Program-made: the position numbers and the translations under genes | Assembly: GCA_020725265.1 (NCBI GenBank) | Contig: DYFK01000015.1 | Location: forward strand, 21,078-85,077 | From: Hydrogenophilus sp. | GTDB taxonomy: Bacteria; Pseudomonadota; Gammaproteobacteria; Burkholderiales; Thiobacillaceae | Length of the DNA: 64,000 bases | Direction of reading: 5' to 3' | Shown: positions 1 to 8,550 of the stretch, one piece after another | Layout of the letters: the number at the start of each line of letters is the position of its first letter | How positions within the stretch are numbered: the first letter of the stretch is position 1 | Notes under the pieces: model-generated | Databases searched by the model: none | Told to the model about the DNA's origin: nothing | What the model saw: the letters and a program-made list of their open reading frames with translations, nothing else

Positions 1-1
1 C

Positions 2-730
2 ACGCGCCAGGGCTTCGAGTCGCTGCGCCATGCCGGCGGCGCGCTGGCGGTGGAAGTCAACGCCTCCATCAACAGCGCCGTCGCCAATACCAACGAGGTC
101 CTCGCCAGCCTGGCCGAGAACGATCTGCCACGCCTGCAACGCCAGTACGGGTTGAGCTGGTCGTTCGAGGGCCGCGCCGCCGATCAGCGCGAGACCATGG
201 CCGACATGAAGACCGGCCTGATGCTCGGTCTGGCCCTGATCTTCATCGTGCTGGCCTGGGTGTTCGGTCATTACGGCTGGCCGCTGATCATCATGCTGTC
301 GATCCCGTTCGGGCTGGCCGGCGCGGTGTTCGGCCACTGGCTGACCGGGATCGACCTGACCATCCTGTCGCTGTTCGGCCTGTTCGGCCTGTCCGGCATC
401 GTCGTCAACGACTCCATCATTCTGGTCGAGTTCTACCGGCACCAGCGCGAGCAGGGCGTGCCGGTGCGCGACGCGCTGATCAACGCCGCCTGCCTGCGCC
501 TGCGCGCCATCCTGCTGACCTCGCTGACCACCATTGGCGGTCTGTCCTCGCTGATGCTGGAAACTTCGCTGCAAGCCCAGTTCCTGATTCCGATGGCGAC
601 CAGCATCACCTTCGGCCTGGCCTTCACCACCTTCGTCGCGCTGCTCTGGCTGCCGGCCATGCTGTCCTTCTACGAATCGGCCCACATCCGCCTGATGCGC
701 TGGCTGGGCCGCCCGGCATTGCAGGGATGA
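2..730 (+). CDS. RND efflux transporter permease, C-terminal part (cut by window edge)
   Basis: The frame is open from base 2, so the start lies outside the window; about 242 C-terminal residues remain. They hold the last membrane helices of an inner-membrane proton-driven pump, with hydrophobic runs such as LMLGLALIFIVLAWVF and the conserved cytoplasmic motif RLRAILLTSLTTIGG before the final two helices. This is the typical end of the AcrB/HAE family. The stop overlaps the next gene's ATG in an ATGA junction, so the two are probably co-translated. The substrate cannot be told. It is separate from the second RND pump at 17.7 kb. Confidence 0.9.
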   Translation, partial: TRQGFESLRHAGGALAVEVNASINSAVANTNEVLASLAENDLPRLQRQYGLSWSFEGRAADQRETMADMKTGLMLGLALIFIVLAWVFGHYGWPLIIMLSIPFGLAGAVFGHWLTGIDLTILSLFGLFGLSGIVVNDSIILVEFYRHQREQGVPVRDALINAACLRLRAILLTSLTTIGGLSSLMLETSLQAQFLIPMATSITFGLAFTTFVALLWLPAMLSFYESAHIRLMRWLGRPALQG

Positions 731-1329
731 TCGCCGTGGCCACCGAATCCGTGCGTTTCTTCGAGAACCAGTTCCAGCGCCAGGTACGCGAGGGCGAATT
801 CGTGCTCAATCCGTTCGAGCGCCTGACGCTGCCCTATCTGTCCGGCGAGGTGCTCGACCTTGGTTGCGGCATTGGCAACCTGGCGTTGGAAGCCGCGCGC
901 GCCGGCTGCCGGGTGACCGCGCTGGACGGCAGCGTCACCGCCATCGGCAACCTGCGCGAACGCGCGGCCTGCGCGGGGCTGGCGCTGGAAGCCCGCGAGG
1001 CCGATCTGGGCCGCCACCGGATCGAACGTGATTACGACGCCATCGTCGCCATCGGTCTGCTCATGTTCTTCCCGCGCGAAACCGCCCACGCACTGCTTGC
1101 CGACATCGCCGGCCACGTCCGGCCGGGTGGGGTCGCCGCGATCAACGTGCTCATCGAGGGCACCAGCTACCTGGGCATGTTCGAGCCCGGCCACTACCAC
1201 CTGTTCGCGCCCGGCGCGATCCAGGGCGTGCTGGCCGGCTGGGAGATCCTGGCGGCATCGATCGACGCCTTCCCGGCACCCGGCGACAGCCGCAAGGTGT
1301 TCGAAACCGTGATCGCGCGCCGGCCATGA
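727..1329 (+). CDS. class I SAM-dependent methyltransferase
   Basis: 200 residues with a Rossmann-type methyltransferase core. Motif I, LDLGCGIGN, lies at residues 43-51 and the acidic end of strand beta2, VTALDGS, at 63-69; these bind S-adenosylmethionine. Later segments (DYDAIVAIGLLMFF, RPGGVAAINVL) fit motifs post-I to III. The acceptor is unknown. ATGA overlaps on both sides tie it to the RND gene before it and the dehydrogenase after it, so the three probably share a transcript. TehB-like and UbiE-like proteins have similar cores, and nothing here decides between them. Confidence 0.85.
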   Translation: MIAVATESVRFFENQFQRQVREGEFVLNPFERLTLPYLSGEVLDLGCGIGNLALEAARAGCRVTALDGSVTAIGNLRERAACAGLALEAREADLGRHRIERDYDAIVAIGLLMFFPRETAHALLADIAGHVRPGGVAAINVLIEGTSYLGMFEPGHYHLFAPGAIQGVLAGWEILAASIDAFPAPGDSRKVFETVIARRP

Positions 1330-2177
1330 AGATCGCGCCGCGCACCGTCCTCATCAGCGGCTGTTCCAGCGGCATCGGCCATGCCGTCGCCCATGGCCTG
1401 CGCGCGCGCGGCTGGCGGGTGTTCGCCGGCGCGCGCGCGCCCGACGACGTCGCCCGGCTGATCGACGAAGGCCTGGAAGCGCTGCCGCTCGATCTCGACA
1501 ACAGCGAGAGCATCCGCGCCGCCGTCGCCGAGGTCATGGCGCGCGCGGAAGGACGCCTGGACGCGCTGTTCAACAACGGCGGCTTCGGCCAGGTCGGCGC
1601 GGTCGAGGATCTCACCCGCGACGCATTGCGCGAACAGTTCGAGACCAACCTGTTCGGCTGGGTGGAACTGACCAACCGGGTCATCCCGGCGATGCGCAAG
1701 CAGGGCCGCGGCCGCATCGTCATGAACAGTTCGGTGCTCGGTTATGCCGCGTTCCCGTATCGCGGTGCTTACAACGCCGTCAAGTTCGCGCTCGAAGGAT
1801 TGACCGACAGTCTGCGCATGGAGCTGAAAGGCACCGGCATCGACGTCAGCCTGATCGAACCGGGGCCGATCGTCTCCCGTTTCCGCGAGAACTGTCTGCC
1901 GCATTTCGAGAAGCACATCGACTGGCGTGCCAGCGTCCATCACGCCAGTTACGAAAGCCAGCTCGACCGCTTGCGCAATCCGGGCCCGGCGGCGCCATTC
2001 ACGCTCGGTCCGGAAGCCGTGCTGGCGCGTGTCGTGCATGCCCTGGAAAGCCGGCGCCCGCGTCCGCGCTATCCGGTCACGCTGCCATCGGTGGCGTTCT
2101 GGTGGCTCAGGCGGGTGTTGTCGACGCGCATGATGGACCGCGTCCTGCTGCGCGCATCTGGCGGCGGCCGGCGTTGA
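1326..2177 (+). CDS. short-chain dehydrogenase/reductase (SDR), NAD(P)-dependent
   Basis: 283 residues of the classical SDR family. The nucleotide-binding glycine motif SGCSSGIG is at residues 11-18, NNGGFG (the NNAG-like motif) at 83-88, the catalytic Ser at about 135-136, and the YNAVK active-site motif gives Tyr149 and Lys153. The C-terminus (FWWLRRVLSTRMMDRVLL) is hydrophobic and basic and may associate with the membrane. The ATG overlaps the methyltransferase stop. Substrate unknown; the PGPIVS-type loop after the active site is typical of classical SDRs. Confidence 0.9.
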   Translation: MKIAPRTVLISGCSSGIGHAVAHGLRARGWRVFAGARAPDDVARLIDEGLEALPLDLDNSESIRAAVAEVMARAEGRLDALFNNGGFGQVGAVEDLTRDALREQFETNLFGWVELTNRVIPAMRKQGRGRIVMNSSVLGYAAFPYRGAYNAVKFALEGLTDSLRMELKGTGIDVSLIEPGPIVSRFRENCLPHFEKHIDWRASVHHASYESQLDRLRNPGPAAPFTLGPEAVLARVVHALESRRPRPRYPVTLPSVAFWWLRRVLSTRMMDRVLLRASGGGRR

Positions 2178-2208
2178 AATCCGGCGTCGGGGTCGACTCC
2201 GGGCCGGT

Positions 2209-2532
2209 TCAGACGATGCAGCAGGCCGGCGACAGCGCGTCCGAGCGGTAACGCCGGCGCACCGTGTCGATCACTTCCCAGACGCACCGGCCGGCCGGCA
2301 CGGTGACCAGATCGCCCTTGCCGACCAGCACCGGTTCACCGCCTTCCGGCGTCAGCATGGCGGTGCCCTCGAGGAAATAGCTGCGCTCGACGGCATCGTG
2401 GTCGAGCACCCGGCTACCGACGCCATCCTTCCACAGCGGCCAGGCGTCGATGCCCAGTTCGGCCTGGCGGCGTGCCGACAGGGCGCGTTCGACCTCGGCG
2501 CGCGGCATTTCCGGAGTATTGGCGTCGCTCAT
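2209..2532 (-). CDS. small cupin-domain protein
   Basis: 107 residues forming one cupin barrel: the run EGTAMLTPEGGEPVLVGKGD and then LVTVPAGRCVWEV correspond to the two conserved cupin motifs. The ATG at 2532 overlaps the stop of the upstream hydrolase gene in an ATGA junction, so translation is probably coupled. The usual metal-binding histidines are poorly kept, so a binding or regulatory role is as likely as catalysis. The frame continues open far upstream, but that extension overlaps the hydrolase and is not coding. Confidence 0.75.
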   Translation of the reverse strand: MSDANTPEMPRAEVERALSARRQAELGIDAWPLWKDGVGSRVLDHDAVERSYFLEGTAMLTPEGGEPVLVGKGDLVTVPAGRCVWEVIDTVRRRYRSDALSPACCIV

Positions 2533-3518
2533 TGGCCCAGGCTCTCGCGTTCCATCAGGATGTAGGTGTTGTAGGCGTTGCGCCGATTGGCTTCCTGGAA
2601 CGCCGGCATGGATTGGTAGCGGCCCCAGTCGACGGCGTCGTAGGCCTCGTCGAACGGCACCATGTCCTCGACCGCGCGGCCCATCCGTTCGCGCAGGAAC
2701 AGCAGGTAATCGCGGGTCAGGGTCAGGTCTTCCACCGGTTCCTCGGAAGCGCCGCCGTGGCCGGGCACCAGCAGCTTGGGCTGGAGCGCGATCAGGCGGT
2801 CGAGCGCGGCCAGCCAGCGCTTCGAATCGGCATCGCCGACGAACGGCACACGGCCCTTGAAGATCAGATCGCCGGCGAACAGCACGCGGTCCGGTTCGAC
2901 GAACATCACCAGATCCTCGGGCGAATGGGCCGGGCCGACGTGGCGGATCAGAAAACGCACGCCGCCGAGCTCGAAATCGGTATCGCCGGACAGCCACAGG
3001 TCGGGACTCGGGAAGCGCTGGGTGGCCGGATTGATCCAGTCGCCGAGGATTTCGACGCGCTGGGCATAACGTTCGCGCGCCGCCTCGGAACCGAGCACGC
3101 CGCGCGCCGCCTCGTGCGCCCAGATTTCCGCGCCGGCTTCCTTGAACACCTGGGCACCGTAATAGTGGTCGGCGTGGTAGTGGCTGACGATCACCCGTCG
3201 GATCGGCGCGTCGGTGATCGCGCGGATGCGTTCGACCATGGCCGCCGCCAGAGACGGCGAGCCGAGCGTGTCGAAGACGACGACGCCGGCCGGCGTCACC
3301 ACGAAACCGGCATTGGACATGAAGCCCTGGTTGGCGGTGCTGGCTGCGCCGGCCAGACCGGGCACGTAGTAGCTGTGTCCGATCAGATGCTCGGCCTGGA
3401 CGTTGACGGTGACCGGCGGGTAGGGCGGCGCCGCCCGGACGGATGCCGCCAGCGCGAGCAGCACCATGAAAATCAGGAATGGCGACAGGGGGTTGGCGCG
3501 GTGGGACGACGGGGGCAT
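2529..3518 (-). CDS. secreted MBL-fold metallo-hydrolase
   Basis: 329 residues. The ATG at 3518 is chosen because GAGGAG lies about 8 nt upstream and it gives a clean signal peptide (FLIFMVLLALAASVRAA). The zinc-binding motif HYHADH is at residues 113-118, followed by further ligands in AHSPED, FAGDLIF and VPGHGG. The protein therefore belongs to the metallo-beta-lactamase fold and should act in the periplasm. It resembles the zinc metallohydrolases linked to quinoprotein relay systems, but no quinoprotein gene is nearby. It is followed by a translationally coupled cupin gene. Confidence 0.85.
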   Translation of the reverse strand: MPPSSHRANPLSPFLIFMVLLALAASVRAAPPYPPVTVNVQAEHLIGHSYYVPGLAGAASTANQGFMSNAGFVVTPAGVVVFDTLGSPSLAAAMVERIRAITDAPIRRVIVSHYHADHYYGAQVFKEAGAEIWAHEAARGVLGSEAARERYAQRVEILGDWINPATQRFPSPDLWLSGDTDFELGGVRFLIRHVGPAHSPEDLVMFVEPDRVLFAGDLIFKGRVPFVGDADSKRWLAALDRLIALQPKLLVPGHGGASEEPVEDLTLTRDYLLFLRERMGRAVEDMVPFDEAYDAVDWGRYQSMPAFQEANRRNAYNTYILMERESLGQ

Positions 3519-3618
3519 CGGCGGTCTCCTCGATCGGGTGCGGGGTGGCAAGTATAGGGAAGCGGGCAAGGCCGCCAATGTAGTATCTTTGCCGGCCCCG
3601 GTAGCCCATCCGTGTCCC

Positions 3619-4176
3619 GTGATCGTCAAGAAGTTCCTGCCCTTCCTGCTCGCCTTCGTCCTGCCCCTGGTCGCCATCTACGCCTGGTGGGGCGGTTTCG
3701 CGCCGGTATCGATCGAGACCGCCGAGCGCGGCCCCTACACCTACGCCTATCTGGAACAGCGCGGCGACTACTCCAAGCTGCCGGAACTCGCGGCCAAGGC
3801 GCGCGAGGAACTGGAACGGGCCGGCGTCGAATACGGCCAAGCGATCACCGTGCTGTTCTCCAATCCGGATCTGGTCGAGGTCAACGATCGCCGCGCGCGC
3901 GCCGGCTACCTGATCGCCGAGGGCACGCGCGTGCCGGAACCCCTGGCCGTCGACCACATTCCGGCGCGGCCGGTGCTGCTGGTCCAGGTGCGCGCCGGCC
4001 ACATGCTCGCGCCGAGCCGCGCCTATCTCGCCCTCGATCGCCATCTCCAGACGCTCGGCACCGGCATCCGCATGCCCACCGTCGAGTTTTATCAACCGAG
4101 CGGCGGCGCCCTGAAGATGGGGCTGTTCAGTCTGGAAATGCCGGCTTCGCCGGAGCCGGAGCTGGAGGTCCGGTGA
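3619..4176 (+). CDS. membrane-anchored GyrI-like (SOUL/effector-binding) domain protein
   Basis: The GTG at 3619 gives 185 residues starting MIVKKFLPFLLAF, an N-terminal membrane anchor or signal segment. The remainder (VSIETAERGPYTYAYLEQRG, then ITVLFSNPDLV and PARPVLLVQVRAG) has the pattern of the GyrI-like small-molecule-binding domain. An upstream in-frame ATG at 3466 would overlap the divergent hydrolase gene and is less likely. Its stop overlaps the GTG of the next gene. Ligand unknown; the periplasmic or membrane location is inferred from the N-terminus. Confidence 0.65.
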   Translation: MIVKKFLPFLLAFVLPLVAIYAWWGGFAPVSIETAERGPYTYAYLEQRGDYSKLPELAAKAREELERAGVEYGQAITVLFSNPDLVEVNDRRARAGYLIAEGTRVPEPLAVDHIPARPVLLVQVRAGHMLAPSRAYLALDRHLQTLGTGIRMPTVEFYQPSGGALKMGLFSLEMPASPEPELEVR

Positions 4177-5102
4177 GTTTGTTCGCCGCCATTGCCGCCC
4201 TGGTCTGGGAGTATTTCCAGCCGCTGCGACCGGTGGCGCCACGTGATCGCGCGATCGCCTGGCTGACCTGGTTCCAGGAACATTTCAACGCCGGTGGCGA
4301 GCGTCACGGCGTGCTCGCCTGGAGCCTTGGCGTGCTGATGCCGGCGATCGCCGTGGCCGTGATCGGCGCCCTGCTCGGCGGCCTGTGGAACGGTCTGGCC
4401 TGGTTGTTCGACGTGCTCGTGCTCTATTTCTGCCTGGGCTACCGGCATACGCTGGCGCGCGCCGAGGCGGTCGCCGACGCGATCGATGCCGGCGATCTCG
4501 ACAATGCCCGCCGCCAGTTGCGTGACTGGCGCCCCGGCCTGGTGGTGGCCGGCGACGCCGACGGCCTGACCCTGCAGGTGCTGGAGGAAACCTTCCGGTC
4601 GTCGCTGATCCGCATGTTCGGCGTGCTGTTCTGGTTCTTCCTGCTCGGCGTGGCCGGCGCCGTGCTCTACCTGCTGACCGGGCTGGCGCGCGAGCACTGG
4701 CGCGACGCCCCCGGGTTCGGCGTCTGCGCCAACCGCGTCACCGGCTGGCTGGACTGGCCGCCGGCGCGCGTGACCGCCTTCAGCTTCGCCATCGTTGGCA
4801 ATTTCCAGGACGCGCTGGAAGCCTGGCGCGAACAGGCGCCGGTCTGGCGCGCGGCGTTCACCACCGACCCGCGCGACGAGACCGCCGGCAACGACGGCGT
4901 CCTGCTCGCGGCCGGTGCCGCCGCGCTCGGTCTGCGCCTGGGCGGTGACCTGTCGGTCGATGGCGAGATCCTGGTCCGGCCCGAGCTCGGCCTCGACGAG
5001 CCGCCGGAGCCCGGGCATCTGACCCTGGTCGCCGCGCTGATCTGGCGCGCGGCCTTGCTCTGGGGCGCGGTGCTCGGCCTGCTCTGGCTGGGCAGCCTGT
5101 AA
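4173..5102 (+). CDS. AmpE/CobD-like integral membrane protein
   Basis: 309 residues from a GTG that overlaps the previous stop (GTGA). The N-terminus (LFAAIAALVWEYFQPL), the helix LAWLFDVLVLYFCLGYRH and the segment DAGDLDNARRQLRDW match the pattern of the AmpE / CobD-CbiB family. Several further hydrophobic helices follow, the last at the C-terminus. AmpE proteins are implicated in beta-lactamase induction signalling, but no ampD or ampC is visible, so the role here is open. Confidence 0.65.
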   Translation: MSLFAAIAALVWEYFQPLRPVAPRDRAIAWLTWFQEHFNAGGERHGVLAWSLGVLMPAIAVAVIGALLGGLWNGLAWLFDVLVLYFCLGYRHTLARAEAVADAIDAGDLDNARRQLRDWRPGLVVAGDADGLTLQVLEETFRSSLIRMFGVLFWFFLLGVAGAVLYLLTGLAREHWRDAPGFGVCANRVTGWLDWPPARVTAFSFAIVGNFQDALEAWREQAPVWRAAFTTDPRDETAGNDGVLLAAGAAALGLRLGGDLSVDGEILVRPELGLDEPPEPGHLTLVAALIWRAALLWGAVLGLLWLGSL

Positions 5103-5116
5103 CCGGGGACGCCGGC

Positions 5117-6085
5117 GTGGACCGCCTCAACCGCGTCTACCGCCTGCATCAGCTACTCGTCGGCCGCCGGGTGCCGGTGCCGCGCGCGACCCTGGAGCGC
5201 GAACTGGAATGCTCGCGCGCCACGCTCACCCGCATGATCGGCGAACTGCGCGACCAGCTCGGCGCGCCGGTCGAATTCGATCGCGAGCGCGGCGGCTATC
5301 ACTACACCGACGCCGCCTTCGAACTGCCCGGCCTGTGGTTCACACCGTCCGAACTGTATGCCCTGCTGGCGGCGCGGAAACTGCTCGACGAGGCCCACCC
5401 GGGCTTGCTCGACGCCCAGCTCGCGCCGTTGCGCGGCCGCATCGAGAAGCTGCTGGCCGGCGCCCATTTCGGCCAGGGCGATCTGCATCGGCGCGTGCGC
5501 ATCCTGCGTCAGGCCGCGCGCGAGCCGGATGCCGGCCATTTCCGCGTGCTCGCCGAGGCCACCGCCCGGCGCCGACGCGTCGACCTGCGTTACGCCGGGC
5601 GCGAGCGCGGCGAGGAAAGCACGCGCGAAATCTCGCCACAGCGTCTGATCCACTACCGCGACAACTGGTATCTGGACGCCTGGTGCCATGCCCGCGCCGG
5701 CATCCGCAGCTTCGCGCTGGAGCGGGTGCGCGCCGCGCGCCTGCTCGACAGCGTCGCGCTGGACCTCGACGAGGCCGAACTGGATGGCCATTTCCGCGCC
5801 AGCTACGGCATCTTCTCCGGCGCCGCCGAACACCACGCCGTGCTCCGTTTCAGCCCGGAACGCGCGCGCTGGGTCGCCGACGAACGCTGGCATGCCGACC
5901 AGCGTGGCCGCTGGCTGGCGGACGGCGCCTACGAGCTGGAGATTCCCTACGGCGATCCGCGCGAACTGATCCTGGACATCCTCAGGCATGGCCCGGATGT
6001 CGAGGTGATCGCGCCGGCATCGCTGCGCGACCAGGTGCGCGAGTGCCTGGCGCGCGCGCTCGAACGCTATCGCGAGGCGGATTGA
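5117..6085 (+). CDS. WYL-domain transcriptional regulator (YafY family)
   Basis: 322 residues from a GTG. The N-terminus is a winged helix-turn-helix (RLNRVYRLHQLLVGRR, then TLERELECSRATLTRMIGEL). The middle and C-terminal part is a WYL domain with RLIHYRDNWYLDAWCHARAG at about residues 177-196, followed by a WCX-like C-terminal extension. WYL regulators sense ligands such as nucleotides and often control DNA-damage or phage-defence genes. It stands 14 nt after the AmpE-like gene and directly before the HIRAN gene, in the same direction. Confidence 0.85.
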   Translation: MDRLNRVYRLHQLLVGRRVPVPRATLERELECSRATLTRMIGELRDQLGAPVEFDRERGGYHYTDAAFELPGLWFTPSELYALLAARKLLDEAHPGLLDAQLAPLRGRIEKLLAGAHFGQGDLHRRVRILRQAAREPDAGHFRVLAEATARRRRVDLRYAGRERGEESTREISPQRLIHYRDNWYLDAWCHARAGIRSFALERVRAARLLDSVALDLDEAELDGHFRASYGIFSGAAEHHAVLRFSPERARWVADERWHADQRGRWLADGAYELEIPYGDPRELILDILRHGPDVEVIAPASLRDQVRECLARALERYREAD

Positions 6086-6100
6086 GGACGGCGCGGGCGC

Positions 6101-6119
6101 GTGCTCAGGTTTTGAGCAC
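6101..6119. promoter_or_regulatory. inverted repeat upstream of the HIRAN gene, shared with the cas3 upstream region
   Basis: GTGCTCA (6101-6107) and TGAGCAC (6113-6119) form 7-bp arms around a GGTTT spacer. The 16-nt core GCTCAGGTTTTGAGCA is repeated exactly at 54603-54618, 109 nt before cas3. It lies 44 nt before the HIRAN ATG. It could be an operator or a small hairpin; the sequence alone does not say which. Confidence 0.5.
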
Positions 6120-6162
6120 GGCGCCGGGTAAAACGGAATCGTCACCACTTCCGGAGCCCGTC

Positions 6163-6564
6163 ATGCAACGCCGCGCCTTTCTCGCCCGTCTGTTCGGCTA
6201 CGCCAGTCTCGCCGCGCCGCCACTGATCGCCCCGGCCGCCGCCCGCGCCGCGCCGTCTCGGCGCCTGCTGCTGCAAACCTCCCCGCTGGCCGGTTTTCAG
6301 TACCACCACGGCGAGACGCTGTGGCCGGACCTCTACCCGGGCGCGCCGCTGACCCTGGCGCGCGAGCCGGACAACCCGCGCGACCCGCGCGCGATCCGGG
6401 TCGACTACCTCGGCCGCAAGCTCGGCTACGTCCCCCGCGCGGAAAACACCACGCTCGCCAGCCTGATGGATCGCGGCCGGCCATTGCAGGCCAGGGTGCG
6501 CGCCAAGCGCGCCAGCACCGACCCCTGGCAACGTCTGGAACTGGAAATCTTCCTGGTCGGCTGA
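6163..6564 (+). CDS. Tat-exported HIRAN-domain protein
   Basis: 133 residues. The start QRRAFLARLFGYASLAAPPL has the twin-arginine pattern RRxFL followed by a hydrophobic run and an Ala-rich cleavage region, so export by Tat is predicted. The rest is a HIRAN domain (SPLAGFQYHHGETLWPDL, LAREPDNPRDPRAIRVD, GRKLGYVPRAENTTLASLMD). HIRAN domains are known as binders of DNA 3' ends when fused to helicases such as HLTF; a stand-alone exported copy would have another role. It follows a WYL regulator and an inverted repeat. Confidence 0.8.
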   Translation: MQRRAFLARLFGYASLAAPPLIAPAAARAAPSRRLLLQTSPLAGFQYHHGETLWPDLYPGAPLTLAREPDNPRDPRAIRVDYLGRKLGYVPRAENTTLASLMDRGRPLQARVRAKRASTDPWQRLELEIFLVG

Positions 6565-6689
6565 CTCCGATTCCGGCGCCATGGCCGCGGGCAGGTCGCG
6601 GTGGCGCCGTCCGCCCGCGAACCGCGCCGGTACTCGTCAGGTCAAAATGCGAGGAAAGTTCCGGTGACTCGCCGGCAGGAGGCAAGACC

Positions 6690-7064
6690 ATGAAACCGTA
6701 TCCGAATCCGTTGGCCGCCGCGCTGCTGACCGGCCTGCTGCTGACCGCCGGTTGCGCCACCGCGCCGCGCCCGCCACCGCCGGCGGCGGAGGAAATCGTC
6801 GATCTGTCGAAGGCCGGCGTGCCGGCGGACGCGATCATCGAACGCATCCGCGAAAGCGACGCGATCTATGACCTGCCGGCATCGGCGCTGGCACGCTTGC
6901 GCGATCAGGGCGTATCCGACCGGGTCATCGACGAGATGCAGCAGACCCGGATCGATGCCGCCCGACTCCAGGGGTTCCGCGCCGGACGCGACGCGCATCC
7001 GTGGTACTACCCGTATTACCGCTGGCCAAGTTTTCACCATGGCTACTGGCGGTGGTGGCCCTGA
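6690..7064 (+). CDS. small outer-envelope lipoprotein
   Basis: 124 residues; AGGAGG lies 8 nt before the ATG. The signal peptide ends with the lipobox LTAGC (Cys about residue 22), so this is a predicted lipoprotein. The mature part has a short conserved-looking module (EEIVDLSKAGVPADAIIERI, then LARLRDQGVSDRVIDEM) seen in many proteobacterial lipoproteins of unknown function, and ends in a Trp/Tyr/His-rich tail (HPWYYPYYRW, GYWRWWP). Function unknown. Confidence 0.75.
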   Translation: MKPYPNPLAAALLTGLLLTAGCATAPRPPPPAAEEIVDLSKAGVPADAIIERIRESDAIYDLPASALARLRDQGVSDRVIDEMQQTRIDAARLQGFRAGRDAHPWYYPYYRWPSFHHGYWRWWP

Positions 7065-7219
7065 TGTTCCCGTCGCGGTTCCCGGTTGGCCGCTGACCAC
7101 GGCCATCGCCGGCAAGGACCGTTTCCGGACCAGGCTTGCCGCCGCCCGCGCATCGGACTACAAAGCGAATCGGACAGCCACCCCGGCCAACCGTGGCGGT
7201 CTTCACCTGGAGTGCGACG

Positions 7220-7795
7220 ATGCGCGATTACCGAACCGAAAAACCGGATTTCTCCGCGACCGGAACCGTGGGCGCCGCCAAACCGGGCGCCACCGGCCTG
7301 ACCCTGGGCATGCTGGCGAAGATGGCGTTCGCGGTGGTGGTTTTCTTTGGTGTGATCCATCTGGTCACGACCGATGCCGGCAATCCGGCTGACCATGCCC
7401 TGGACAAGGCGGTGGTCGCCGGCGACCTGGCGGCGGCGCGCGCCGCGCTGGCCAGCGGCGCCAACGTTCGCCAGACCGACATGACCGGCGGCACGCTGTT
7501 GCACACCGCCGCCTGGCGTGGCGATCTGGCCATGGCCCGCCTGCTCATGGAATACGGCGCCAACGTCAACCATGCCGACAGCCGGACCGGCGAAACGCCG
7601 CTGCACAGCGCCGCGCGCGGCGGCCAGGCGGCGATGGTGACGCTGCTGCTGGCCCATGGCGCCGACGCCAACGTCCGTACTTTCGCCGAGAACCCGCAAT
7701 GCGATGGCCATACCTATCCGTCCGGCGTCTCGGCGCAGGACATTGGCCGCATCGCCGGCCACCGGGCGGTGGTCGATCAGCTGCTCGGTCGCTGA
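7220..7795 (+). CDS. membrane-anchored ankyrin-repeat protein
   Basis: 191 residues starting MRDYRTEK at the ATG at 7220, with a GGAG-like site just upstream. One transmembrane helix (MLAKMAFAVVVFFGVIHLV) is followed by about four ankyrin repeats, for example GGTLLHTAAWRGDLAMARLL and GETPLHSAARGGQAAMVTLL. Ankyrin repeats mediate protein binding; the partner is unknown. Its 3' end overlaps the convergent PAP2 gene by 19 nt. Confidence 0.85.
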   Translation: MRDYRTEKPDFSATGTVGAAKPGATGLTLGMLAKMAFAVVVFFGVIHLVTTDAGNPADHALDKAVVAGDLAAARAALASGANVRQTDMTGGTLLHTAAWRGDLAMARLLMEYGANVNHADSRTGETPLHSAARGGQAAMVTLLLAHGADANVRTFAENPQCDGHTYPSGVSAQDIGRIAGHRAVVDQLLGR

Positions 7796-8550
7796 GCGCG
7801 CCGGGATGACGATGCGCCGCCGCCCGGGCTGATTTCCGCGCGCACCGCGATCGCCAGGGGCACGGTCAACGCCCAGGCCAGCCACAGGGTCCAGAGCGTG
7901 TGCGACAGGAAGTGCGCGCCACGCGCCATCTGCGTCGCGCCGAGCAGGCCGCCGGCGATCAGGCCGACCAACAGCGCGAGCCGCGCGGCGCCCATGCCGG
8001 CCGGTCGGAGCGCTACCGCCCAGACGATCCACAGGAACCCGGCCGAGGCATGGCCAGCGGGAAAACAGCGCCCGGACCGCATGCCCGGTGGCGTCATTTC
8101 CAGCAAGCGCAGGTAGGGGGCGTAGCCGCCGAAATCGGCGATGTCCCACGGGCAATGCCGGTTCGTCAGCAGCTTGAGGACAGCGGTCGCGGCCGGAATC
8201 GCCAGCATGCCGATGGCGGCCAGCAAGGCATTGCGCGGCGGCAGCCAGGCCAGCCGGCCCTTCCAGCCGTGCCAGCAGACGAGCAGGCTGGCCGCCACCA
8301 GAATCTGGCTGACCAGCCGGGCGCCCTTGTGCATCACCGTTTCCAGGAGCCAGTCGCGCCGCAACGGGAACAGCCCGAGTTCCGGATCGAAGAACGATCC
8401 CGCAAGCTGGCGATCCAGATCGGTGTTCTCGAACACCAGCAGCATCAGCGCGGCGGTGATGGCCAGTACCAGGGTTTGCCGGCGCGTCCATGCGCGTGCC
8501 TGGCTGAACGCGAATACCGGCGCCGCCGCCGCCGGGGTTTCAGCCGGCAT
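7777..8550 (-). CDS. PAP2-family membrane phosphatase
   Basis: 257 residues with several transmembrane helices and the three phosphatase motifs: KLLTNRHCPW, CFPAGHASAGF (PSGH-like) and ARGAHFLSHTLW. This family hydrolyses lipid phosphates or undecaprenyl pyrophosphate, or transfers phosphate to lipid A. The ATG at 8550 overlaps the end of eptA by 11 nt, so the two are probably translated together; an in-frame TTG at 8577 is less likely. Following eptA, a role in lipid A or phospholipid turnover is inferred. Confidence 0.85.
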   Translation of the reverse strand: MPAETPAAAAPVFAFSQARAWTRRQTLVLAITAALMLLVFENTDLDRQLAGSFFDPELGLFPLRRDWLLETVMHKGARLVSQILVAASLLVCWHGWKGRLAWLPPRNALLAAIGMLAIPAATAVLKLLTNRHCPWDIADFGGYAPYLRLLEMTPPGMRSGRCFPAGHASAGFLWIVWAVALRPAGMGAARLALLVGLIAGGLLGATQMARGAHFLSHTLWTLWLAWALTVPLAIAVRAEISPGGGASSSRRAQRPSS

